A stretch of 27,379 nt of DNA from Nitrosopumilaceae archaeon (GTDB lineage Archaea > Thermoproteota > Nitrososphaeria > Nitrososphaerales > Nitrosopumilaceae): positions 1-27,379 of the forward strand of contig JAGWAW010000002.1 in the NCBI GenBank assembly GCA_021296165.1, in the 5' to 3' direction. The notes beneath the pieces were generated by a model, which was given only the letters and a program-made list of their open reading frames with translations, ran no database searches and was not told the origin of the DNA. Position 1 is the stretch's first letter; each line of letters opens with the position of its first letter. Shown here in pieces: positions 1 through 6,788 of this stretch. A program made the position numbers and the translations under genes.

Positions 1-186
1 TACACCTGTCTGGATAGGCTTTTGGGGGTCAGATTTGAGGCATTTGGATCAATCACCCGTCTTTGCGGGAGGAACCCGAATACGGCCGCCGTACGCTACT
101 GTGCCCGCCTGGTATGCCCGGGAGGCGGCGCTGATTCACGCCTGCATAAGGCGCGGGCTCGGGGCGTACCGGCCCCTCATAATCCG

Positions 187-193
187 AATATAT
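187..193 (+). promoter_or_regulatory. TATA box of the membrane-protein gene
   Basis: AATATAT centred about 25 nt before the TTG start at 215, in otherwise GC-rich DNA. The spacing matches archaeal TATA-to-start distances for leaderless genes, as seen at several other genes in this window. Confidence 0.4.
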
Positions 194-214
194 CAGGGCG
201 GCATACAGCCATAG

Positions 215-787
215 TTGGCCCTGGTACCATTTCTGGACGAGCCCCTGACATATCCAATCTTCGCCATAATAGCGCTGGGCGGATCCTCCTTCGCGGGGCT
301 TCTCCAAGGCTGGATACTGGGTAAGGCCGTCTCGGCCCGGTTTGGGATGGTGCGCCGGCACGCCGTTCCGTTCTCGGTCGGGCTGCTGGTGCTCTTCTTG
401 GCCAACGCCATGATCAGCCTTCCCCGCTTCTCGTCGCCGGACAAGATCCGGATCTCCACGCTGCTGGAGTCTGCCGAGCCCGGGGCCTTGGCCGACGCGT
501 TCTTTACGCTGCTGGGCGTGGGGACCGGTTTTCTGGCCATATTCGCCATATCGGTGACCGTCATCAGCTTGGTGCTGCTCCGGATGGCCACCATACGGGG
601 GGCCGCCAAGGCATTCGTCATTATAGTGAGCGCCCTGGCCATGGTGCTGACGGCCGCCTCTAGGTTCACGTACCTGTCCCCTAGCGGCTTGGAGGTGCTG
701 CTGTACTTTGCGTACCAGCTGGCGATCGCGGCGGGCATATGTATGGGGACGATCCGCGGGCGATCGAAGCTCCCACAGTATAAATAA
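215..787 (+). CDS. multi-pass membrane protein of unknown function
   Basis: A 190-residue hydrophobic protein that I do not recognise. About five membrane segments can be seen, roughly at residues 11-34, 48-70, 95-125, 130-150 and 158-180, joined by short polar loops, with a basic C-terminus. There are no obvious catalytic motifs. I place the start at the TTG at 215 because an in-frame TAG lies directly before it at 212-214. A TATA-like AATATAT (187-193) sits about 25 nt upstream, which fits a leaderless start. The gene faces the peptidase gene tail to tail. The coding region is well supported by length and composition. Its role in transport, sensing or anchoring cannot be told from the sequence. 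Confidence 0.65.
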   Translation: MALVPFLDEPLTYPIFAIIALGGSSFAGLLQGWILGKAVSARFGMVRRHAVPFSVGLLVLFLANAMISLPRFSSPDKIRISTLLESAEPGALADAFFTLLGVGTGFLAIFAISVTVISLVLLRMATIRGAAKAFVIIVSALAMVLTAASRFTYLSPSGLEVLLYFAYQLAIAAGICMGTIRGRSKLPQYK

Positions 788-793
788 TGGGGC

Positions 794-865
794 GTCGGCA
801 TCATGCCGACATCGATTCAAACCGATCGGGGAACAAGCTGGCAGCCAGTGCGTTAGGCTGCCAGC
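794..865. terminator. two hairpins between convergent genes
   Basis: The 148-bp gap between the converging membrane-protein and peptidase genes holds two perfect inverted repeats. GTCGGCA / TGCCGAC lies at 794-800 and 804-810 with a 3-nt loop. GCTGGCAGCC / GGCTGCCAGC lies at 837-846 and 856-865 with a 9-nt loop. Their placement just past both stop codons suggests RNA structures that protect 3' ends or aid termination from both sides. No long T-tract follows, so they are not classical intrinsic terminators. Confidence 0.45.
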
Positions 866-935
866 CCCATTATATGTGCCTGAGGGGGATGGCTGCGCAC
901 TGCCACGGTGTGGGGTGCCACGCGGGCCGGCGCGT

Positions 936-2705
936 CTATGCCAGCGCCGCCAGCCTGGAGTTCAGCGAGCGGACATAGTCGAAGCCCTCCCGCCAAAAGT
1001 TGGCCGACCCTATGTCAAATCCGTACCCAGCCAGCAGCTCCTCGGGTTTCTGGGAGCCCCCGGCGGCCAGTATTCCCTCGTATACCGCAGCAAAGCCGCT
1101 CCCCTCCCTCTTGTGGCGCTGGAAGAGCGCTGCGGCCAGCAGGTTGCCGAACGAGTACGAGTAGCAGTAGAACGGGGAGTGGTAAAAGTGGGGGATGGCC
1201 AGCCACTCGGACGCAAAGTCGTCCGAAACATCTACCGAGTCTGCGAACTGCTCTGCCAGCGTCTTGGCGTACGCCCCGGACACCTCGCTGGGGGTGGCCC
1301 CATCAGCCAGCATGCTGTGGGCCCGGGTCTCGAATATGGTAAAGAACGCCTGCCGGGGTATTGTGGCGTACAGGTCGTCCAGCTTGCCGGCCAGCACCTT
1401 GGCCTCCTCGGCGGGGTCCATCCTGCCTGACATGGCATCAAAGAGCAGCATCTCCGAAAATGTCGAGGCTGTCTCGGCCAGCGGCAGGGGGGCGTGCTGG
1501 ACCAGTATGGACTTGGAGTCGGCCGCCATGCTGTGCACGGCGTGGCCCAGCTCGTGAGCCATTGTAAAGACGTCCCTAGTCTCGCCGGTGTAGTTGAGGA
1601 GCACATAGGGTGTGATGTCCGGGGATATGGTGCTGCAGAACGCCCCACTGATCTTGCCCTTTTGTATGGTGGAGTGTATGTGGTTCTCCTCGAATACCCT
1701 TCTGGCGTACCTCCCCAGCGTCCCGCTGAATGTGGTTATGGTGTCCAGCACCATTTTGGCGGCCTCACCGTACCCGTACTTCCTGTCGGCCCCGTGTAAT
1801 GGAGCATACAGGTCGTACCTCCTGAGGCTCCCCAGTCCCAGCGCCGCCGCTTTTTGCGCAAAGTACTCCTGGAACACTCCGACCCTCTCCCTGCAGACGT
1901 CCAGCAGCGATTCAATGGTGGAATCGTCTATGTTGCTGCCAGTGTTCATGACGGATATGGGGGACGCATACTTTCGCATCGTGATGTACTCGTTGCGCCC
2001 GCTCATCACCACGTTGCGGTATATCTCGCCCAGAACGTTCCGGCCGGCGGTGTACCTGTCCAGGATGGCCCTGTACGCGTCCTCCCGGTATTGCGGTATG
2101 GGACTCCTCACGTATGCGGTGAGCTCCTCGCGGCCCATGGTCTTTTTGACGCCGTCCACCGTTATGGTGTACGTGTACGCGTTGGTGATGGTGTCGTATA
2201 TCTTGACCAGGGCAGAGGTCCCGGTGACGTCCAGCAGGTTTATGACCTTCTCCTCGGCCTCGCTGAGGGAGTGGCGGGCCAGCCTCCTCTTGTGCATCAG
2301 GTGGGTCTTTAGGTCGCCGGAGGAGCCGGCCAGGCGTTCGGCATCGGCGTCGCCTATGCCGCGCTTCCACCACAGGTCGAAGAAGACTGTATGGTTGGCA
2401 ACCTCCGACTCCAGCTGGTTGGTGCGGGCCACGGTGGCGGCGGCCTTCTCTGACTGGGTGTCCTCGGCGTACGAGAGGGATGCGTGCCCGCCTATGCGGG
2501 ATATTTCTTTGGTTATCTCCTCGAGCCTTGACATATAATCGGCGAACCGCTCGGGGGTGGTGTCGCTATCCAGCGTATCCCTGATGCCGGCAAACTCGGC
2601 GGCCCTCCGGCGCAGGTTCTTGGAGTTGTCCTCCATGTCGTCCCCGTTCAGTATGTCTCCCAGATTCCAGGCGGTCTGCTCGTACACGAAGCGGACCTTC
2701 CCCAT
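936..2705 (-). CDS. pepF: M3-family zinc oligopeptidase (PepF-like)
   Basis: A cytosolic metallopeptidase of 589 residues, the usual size for oligoendopeptidase F/M3B enzymes, which cut short peptides during peptide turnover. The zinc motif HELGH is at residues 384-388 and the third-ligand glutamate is in ETAS at about 411, the hallmark HExxH plus E arrangement of the thermolysin-type fold. The long helical N-terminal half, with heptad-like stretches around residues 25-110, is also typical. The ATG at 2705 follows a purine-rich AGGAGG (2707-2712), unusually close to the start. A TATA-like box (minus strand CAATTTTAC, 2741-2749) would give a short leader containing it. The gene is monocistronic and converges on the membrane-protein gene. 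Family assignment is firm; the symbol is by family resemblance. Confidence 0.9.
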   Translation of the reverse strand: MGKVRFVYEQTAWNLGDILNGDDMEDNSKNLRRRAAEFAGIRDTLDSDTTPERFADYMSRLEEITKEISRIGGHASLSYAEDTQSEKAAATVARTNQLESEVANHTVFFDLWWKRGIGDADAERLAGSSGDLKTHLMHKRRLARHSLSEAEEKVINLLDVTGTSALVKIYDTITNAYTYTITVDGVKKTMGREELTAYVRSPIPQYREDAYRAILDRYTAGRNVLGEIYRNVVMSGRNEYITMRKYASPISVMNTGSNIDDSTIESLLDVCRERVGVFQEYFAQKAAALGLGSLRRYDLYAPLHGADRKYGYGEAAKMVLDTITTFSGTLGRYARRVFEENHIHSTIQKGKISGAFCSTISPDITPYVLLNYTGETRDVFTMAHELGHAVHSMAADSKSILVQHAPLPLAETASTFSEMLLFDAMSGRMDPAEEAKVLAGKLDDLYATIPRQAFFTIFETRAHSMLADGATPSEVSGAYAKTLAEQFADSVDVSDDFASEWLAIPHFYHSPFYCYSYSFGNLLAAALFQRHKREGSGFAAVYEGILAAGGSQKPEELLAGYGFDIGSANFWREGFDYVRSLNSRLAALA

Positions 2706-2901
2706 GCCTCCTAAATATGGTGCGCCCAGTCCATTCTCTTGTAAAATTGGGACCGCTTGGCTTGCGAGCTAATCGTCGGGCCTGCAGCCGTGATATGCTC
2801 GTCGTGTATGGTGAACATGATGCGTTTTGGGTTGCCCAGCCGCCTCAGACAGGTTTGGAGACGTATCTGAAGCTGCTTGTGTTCTGGACGTTGTGTGTGT
2901 A

Positions 2902-2919
2902 GAGATTATGCATAGACCC
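2902..2919 (+). repeat. left terminal inverted repeat of the IS
   Basis: GAGATTATGCATAGACCC pairs with the right end at 4884-4901 with a single T/C mismatch. An inner CAATTAATTT matches the corresponding inner block of the right end. The base composition is much more AT-rich than the interior of the element. Confidence 0.8.
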
Positions 2920-3126
2920 CGCAGATGCCAATTAATTTCATAATTCTGAATTTTTGGTGGACGGCCCGACCCGGTTTGGCCGCCTCAGAATGGCGGTTTT
3001 TGCGGCGGCCCCCGCCGGGCCGGCCCCCGAATGGCAAGATCTCGGGAAGTGGTGCGCAGCCTCCCCGCACCGGCGTGGTGCCGTCCATTTTGTGTATGGG
3101 TCGGGCGGCTCCGGGCCGCCCCCAAG

Positions 3127-4695
3127 TCAGCGCGCCCTCCAAGATCCCAGCCCGGCCATCAGGGCGGGGTCCTCCTTGGACTTTATCCTGTCCCACCTGC
3201 TCCTAAAGTTCACCAGCCCGGTAACCACGTTGAGCTCGTCGTTGAACTGCCCGGGGGTGCCGTCGTAGCGCTTGCGCATCAGCGCGTACCGCTTGATCTT
3301 CCCGATGGCATGCTCGACAATTATCCTGGAGCGGGTGACCTCGGTGTTGTGGTCGCGCTCCCGCTGGGTCAGTCCGCCGGTCTCCGGGTCGGATCCGGCG
3401 TTGCGCTTTGCCCCCATCCACGTCTCGGCCCCGGGGGTGTCCTTCTGGATGCCCTGGTAGCCCCTGTCGTAGATCCTGACCGGCCGCTCGTCCTCCGGCG
3501 TGTCCGGGTCGGCGGCCGCGTCGGACAGCGACCCGAAATCGGGCGGGCTCTCCCGGAATAGAGTGAGATCATTGGTGCTGCCCGGGGCGGTCCTGCTGAT
3601 GTGGATTATTGTGCCGTCCGGGGATATGGTAATGTTGGTGTTGTAGGTGTGCTCCTTCTTCTTGCCGGAGTAGGTGGCCCTGTTCCAGTCGGGGTCCTTG
3701 GATCTCACCACCGGCATGTGCGTGCCGTCGGTGATGGTGGCGACCCTGGTGGACAGCCGCCCGCTGCCGACCTCCAGCGCCGGCCCGGCCAACATTCCCG
3801 GGATGCCGTTGCCGCCGGCCGGCGCCCCCGTTACGGTGGGGGCCGGCGGCTCGTCCGTCGCGGCGACGGGGGCAGGCGGACCGGACCGGGAGATCGGCCC
3901 GGGCCGCTCGGGGGCGGGGGCGGCTGCCACCGCCGGGACCGGCGTGGGGGAGCCGGCCAGAAATGGCCGCTCCGCCCCCGGGACGTCAGCTCCGCCGTCA
4001 GCTCCGCCGTCAGCTCCGCCGTCAGCCCCACAACGCCTCTCGTAGACGCCCCGTATTATCTCAGTTAGGTTGCGCGCGGTGGGCAGTATCTCGGCCAGTA
4101 CCCCGTTGACCACTTTCAGGTACCTGCTGACGGTTCCCTGGTCTATCCCGAAGAAGACCCCCAGAATGGCCTCGGTGTTGGCCTCCTTCTTGTGGATCAG
4201 GGACATCAGGAGGGCGTGGCGGATGTACAGCCTGGACCGCGTCCCGGGATCAGACGCCCGAATGTCGTCGTCCCAGAAGAGGCGGTCAAGGCCACGCTCG
4301 GCCACCCGTTCGGCGAACCTGATGCACAGGTAGTCGAACTGCTCCGGACTCATCATGGTCATGGTTCGTAGCTTCTTTGCATTTTGTATGATCTCGTCCA
4401 GAGTGGTCAGCACCAGCATGTGAACGTCCCTCCTTGGACCATACGTCCGGTTTTTCATCATCAGGGCGGTGATCAGGCGCCTGTCCGATATGGCGCCGCC
4501 TCCAACCCGCGACATGTCAAACGCCCTGTCCGGCGTACGGTTCCGCCAGTCCAGGGCCGAAGGTTCCAGTTCGGCGGCACTGCGATCTCCACCGTGATCC
4601 CCATCCCGGATTCCGGCCGGGGCGTCCCCGTCCGGTGTTTGGTTTGCCGGCGTCCCAGAGTCCCCGCACCCTGACGTTTCGCTGGCAGCTGCCAT
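3127..4695 (-). CDS. DDE transposase with N-terminal HTH and low-complexity linker
   Basis: A 522-residue transposase that catalyses cut-and-paste movement of the surrounding IS. Residues 70-210 hold a helical region with an HTH-like stretch (about 168-195, with GIDQGTVSRYL), as in transposase helix-turn-helix domains. The catalytic triad is visible: D323 in ITDGTHMPV, D410 in IYDRGYQGI and E461 in RIIVEHAIGKIK. A YSGKKKEHTYN segment, typical of DDE_Tnp_4 proteins, lies between the first two. Unusually, a Pro/Ala/Gly-rich insert (about 222-312) separates the HTH from the catalytic core and begins with GGAD repeats. The first 60 residues are also low complexity. The ATG at 4695 has a TATA-like CATATG about 28 nt upstream. 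A later start at residue 61 (MSRVGGG) is possible. Confidence 0.85.
   Translation of the reverse strand: MAAASETSGCGDSGTPANQTPDGDAPAGIRDGDHGGDRSAAELEPSALDWRNRTPDRAFDMSRVGGGAISDRRLITALMMKNRTYGPRRDVHMLVLTTLDEIIQNAKKLRTMTMMSPEQFDYLCIRFAERVAERGLDRLFWDDDIRASDPGTRSRLYIRHALLMSLIHKKEANTEAILGVFFGIDQGTVSRYLKVVNGVLAEILPTARNLTEIIRGVYERRCGADGGADGGADGGADVPGAERPFLAGSPTPVPAVAAAPAPERPGPISRSGPPAPVAATDEPPAPTVTGAPAGGNGIPGMLAGPALEVGSGRLSTRVATITDGTHMPVVRSKDPDWNRATYSGKKKEHTYNTNITISPDGTIIHISRTAPGSTNDLTLFRESPPDFGSLSDAAADPDTPEDERPVRIYDRGYQGIQKDTPGAETWMGAKRNAGSDPETGGLTQRERDHNTEVTRSRIIVEHAIGKIKRYALMRKRYDGTPGQFNDELNVVTGLVNFRSRWDRIKSKEDPALMAGLGSWRAR
3985..4026. repeat. 12-bp tandem repeat inside the transposase gene
   Basis: Three perfect head-to-tail copies of GTCAGCTCCGCC (3985-3996, 3997-4008, 4009-4020) and a partial fourth. 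On the minus strand they encode the GGAD repeats at the start of the transposase linker. The 12-bp unit keeps the reading frame, so copy-number change would alter linker length without breaking the protein. Confidence 0.85.
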
Positions 4696-4883
4696 GGGGG
4701 TGCGGCGGGATCACCCCATATGATCGCACCGGTCACCATGCGGCCGCGCTACGGCCTCCTGGGTGCAGGGATCGCTGTGTGTTGGCCGTTGTTGGGACAC
4801 AGAATGTGCGGCATAGGCCTGTTCCAGCTACTGATCCAATCTCAGCCGCACTTTGTAAATTTCAAATTAATTGCGGGACAAGA

Positions 4884-4901
4884 GGGTCTGTGCATAATCT
4901 C
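4884..4901 (-). repeat. right terminal inverted repeat of the IS
   Basis: On the minus strand it reads GAGATTATGCACAGACCC, followed inward by CAATTAATTT. The TA at 4902-4903 mirrors the TA at 2900-2901 beyond the left end. Confidence 0.8.
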
Positions 4902-4909
4902 TATTCGGC

Positions 4910-5134
4910 TTGCTATGGTGTGATTTGGAGATGCTGGCTGGCGAGATGCTGGTGAGGGCGACCACACACTACCCGATCAGCTACCTCCAACATTTGGAAT
5001 ATGGGCATACTGCCAGCACAGACAACGAGAACGACTCGTCGCGATCAACTAACACGTCTTTTGAAGGGATGGCCAAATTATTGTCGAAAGTGGACAAGTG
5101 TAGATCTGATGCCAGAAATGATATTTTGTCGTAA
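4910..5134 (+). CDS. small hypothetical ORF beside the IS end (doubtful)
   Basis: A 74-codon frame starting at a TTG just outside the right end of the IS (ATG codons follow at 4931 and 4946). The C-terminal half is polar, with a Ser/Asn/Asp-rich run and then a KLLSKVDK helix-like stretch. Its stop abuts the TATA box of the next gene. It may be the tail of a gene cut by the insertion, or simply a chance frame in AT-richer DNA. I recognise no family. Confidence 0.2.
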   Translation: MLWCDLEMLAGEMLVRATTHYPISYLQHLEYGHTASTDNENDSSRSTNTSFEGMAKLLSKVDKCRSDARNDILS

Positions 5135-5137
5135 GAC

Positions 5138-5146
5138 TAATATACC
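5138..5146 (+). promoter_or_regulatory. TATA box of the oxygenase cassette
   Basis: TAATATACC centred about 25 nt before the ATG at 5167 and followed by an A-run. It fits a leaderless archaeal promoter that would transcribe the 95-aa gene and the oxygenase together. Confidence 0.55.
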
Positions 5147-5166
5147 AAAAAAAAGTTAATGTAACC

Positions 5167-5454
5167 ATGGGAGATGTCATCTGGGGAAACGGGTCTAACA
5201 CACTCTCGGCCAGTTCGTTTGTTCTCAATGTGACACACCGAAAGAACGGGAACAGGGACGACTATTCCGATATGGAAAAAATAACCGTAACTTCGGTGGA
5301 CTTGCCAGGCATGCCACGCAACAAGGACGACTGGACCGAAGAGTCGTTAAGGGCATGCGTGGTTGATGCCTTTCTGAAATGCGAAGTTGAACGAAGGGAC
5401 GAATCTGGGACCATTATGGGAAAAATATCGCATTCCGGCGCCGGCGGATACTGA
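5167..5454 (+). CDS. 95-aa protein of unknown function, partner of the oxygenase
   Basis: I do not recognise this protein. It has a polar, beta-rich-looking N-terminal half (about residues 5-48, with an NGSNTLSASSF start and alternating KITVTSVDL), then an acidic helical stretch around residues 55-75 (DDWTEESLRACVVDAFLKC). The short tail ends in HSGAGGY. There are two cysteines (about 64 and 72) and no signal peptide or membrane segment. Its stop codon overlaps the oxygenase ATG by one base (TGATG), so the two are almost certainly translated as a unit. It could be a substrate, an accessory subunit or a regulator of the enzyme. Codon use is visibly more AT-rich than in most of the window, as in its partner, which suggests joint acquisition. 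Confidence 0.65.
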   Translation: MGDVIWGNGSNTLSASSFVLNVTHRKNGNRDDYSDMEKITVTSVDLPGMPRNKDDWTEESLRACVVDAFLKCEVERRDESGTIMGKISHSGAGGY

Positions 5455-6230
5455 TGTGGGAACCACAGATAGTTGATCACCTGTCGGTCGAAGAAATAAT
5501 CTTGGATAGTCTAATATCCGGAAAAGTCCCCATGATCATCATTCGTAGCTTTTATGACCAGAAGAGCTGTCGAACGGCAGTTGAAAGAATAAAAAACCAT
5601 GATCAAGCTCGATTCCAAGACGGGGAGTTAAGGCATATAGGTCCGTTTTTGATGGCACATGCAACCGACAAAGGAAAGTACTTCAAAGACTCGACGGAGT
5701 GCAGAATAACCCTTAAAGAGATATTCTGCGGGATCACGAATCCGGTGCTGCAGATCTACGAGGCGGTTGGCCGCATGTTTCCTGACCACTCCGTCTCATT
5801 GGCACGCGAATTCCAGTATGATTATTCCCAAGCCGTCATCCGAATACACGAGAAAGGAAGATCAGTTCCGGTCCACAAGGATAACGTAAAATACGAAGGA
5901 CGAGAGTATGATGTGTCAAGCATAGACCACCAGCTATCCTGCGTGCTCCACCTTCAGGAGTCAGAAAGTGGCGGGGATCTAGTCTTGTATAATAGATCGT
6001 GGAAAAAAGATGATGAGCAGTTCCGTAACATAGACTTTGGATACTCGCGGAACCTAACAGAGTCCAGCCAATCCTACAGGGCGCCTAACCTTGAAGCAGG
6101 AGATTTGGTTATTATAAATCCTATCTATTATCACGAGGTTACAAGGATAATCGGAGATGTTCCCAGGATTACTCTTGGCATGTTTTTGGGGTTTTATAGC
6201 CAAAAGCGTAAGATTGTGGCATGGGCCTGA
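5454..6230 (+). CDS. 2-oxoglutarate/Fe(II)-dependent oxygenase
   Basis: A 258-residue cupin-fold oxygenase that would use 2-oxoglutarate, O2 and Fe(II) to oxidise an unknown substrate in the cytosol. The iron triad is visible: H141-x-D143 in VPVHKDNVKY and H227 in PIYYHEVT. R238 (DVPRITLGMFLGF) is placed to bind the 2-oxoglutarate carboxylate. The central LSCVLHLQES..GGDLVLYNR segment is the usual core of this superfamily. Because the motif is HxD and not HxG/A, hydroxylation or related chemistry is more likely than halogenation. Residues 1-90 are less conserved and may recognise the substrate. It is translationally coupled to the 95-aa gene upstream and lies about 550 bp from an IS end. The AT-rich codon use contrasts with the surrounding genes and suggests transfer. 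Confidence 0.85.
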   Translation: MWEPQIVDHLSVEEIILDSLISGKVPMIIIRSFYDQKSCRTAVERIKNHDQARFQDGELRHIGPFLMAHATDKGKYFKDSTECRITLKEIFCGITNPVLQIYEAVGRMFPDHSVSLAREFQYDYSQAVIRIHEKGRSVPVHKDNVKYEGREYDVSSIDHQLSCVLHLQESESGGDLVLYNRSWKKDDEQFRNIDFGYSRNLTESSQSYRAPNLEAGDLVIINPIYYHEVTRIIGDVPRITLGMFLGFYSQKRKIVAWA

Positions 6231-6788
6231 GACCAGACATTATGCGTAGTCTAATAAATAAAATCAGAATAAAATAGACGCTGATGCGCTCGCCCAGTAC
6301 CCGTCATTCCCGAGACTTGATTAGTCATTAGCTATAAGATCGGCCCGTTACCCCTGCCGAAAGATCCACGTACCCCTACCCACTCCGGCAGGTCGTGCGT
6401 CTCTCCAAGACCATTCCAAAGAACGCCCGAGCCTTCAAAACCACCGTCGGTATATCGCTCCGGCAATTTGATTTTTTGATATGTGGCATCGAAACGACAT
6501 GTGTAGAGGCTGAGGGGGCAAGGCTTGGCCGACAGGACAGAAAGTGGAGCATCCGTGGGGGTGCCATTCTCCCTTCTGTGGGGCAGGGCACTGATCACCC
6601 TGACGTGCAACATGCCTGACCTAGGGCGTAATGGCCCGCCCGTTCGGAATCAGATACACCCCAGTACCGCACAACATCGGACTGGCGGCCCCGCAGGATT
6701 GGCCAGGACTGGATCTTGCTGCCGCCCGCCGGAGCGGCCTTGCGGCTAATTGTGTAAAGTTTCGGGGCCCGAGCGGCCCGCCGGTATA
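6231..6788. other. gene-poor stretch between oxygenase and valS
   Basis: 558 bp with no convincing gene. The first 60 bp are AT-rich and include a loose match to the IS end (ATTATGCGTAG at about 6240). An inverted pair CCTGCCG / CGGCAGG lies at about 6354-6360 and 6385-6391. Open frames of 60-170 codons occur on both strands but lack recognisable motifs or sensible starts. I see no tRNA. The segment ends at the 3' end of valS. Confidence 0.5.

Larger units (their letters stand above)
2902..4901 (-). mobile_element. complete IS element with DDE transposase
   Basis: A 2000-bp element bounded by inverted ends. The left end reads GAGATTATGCATAGACCC, and the reverse complement of the right end reads GAGATTATGCACAGACCC (17 of 18 match). 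A further CAATTAATTT block is shared 9-10 nt inside both ends. Both ends are flanked by TA (2900-2901 and 4902-4903), consistent with a TA target duplication. The element holds a single minus-strand transposase ORF with about 200 bp of non-coding DNA at each side. Ends, duplication and ORF are all intact, so it may be active or recently inserted. The transposase resembles the IS5-superfamily/DDE_Tnp_4 type, but the precise IS family needs a database search. Confidence 0.8.

Noticed and set aside
53..820. 255-codon minus-strand frame opposite the membrane protein
   Set aside because: Low-complexity Arg/Gln/Gly translation without motifs, while the plus-strand frame has clear membrane helices.
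6332..6613. 93-codon minus-strand frame in the gene-poor stretch
   Set aside because: No motif, no promoter-like box at a useful distance, and several competing frames on both strands.
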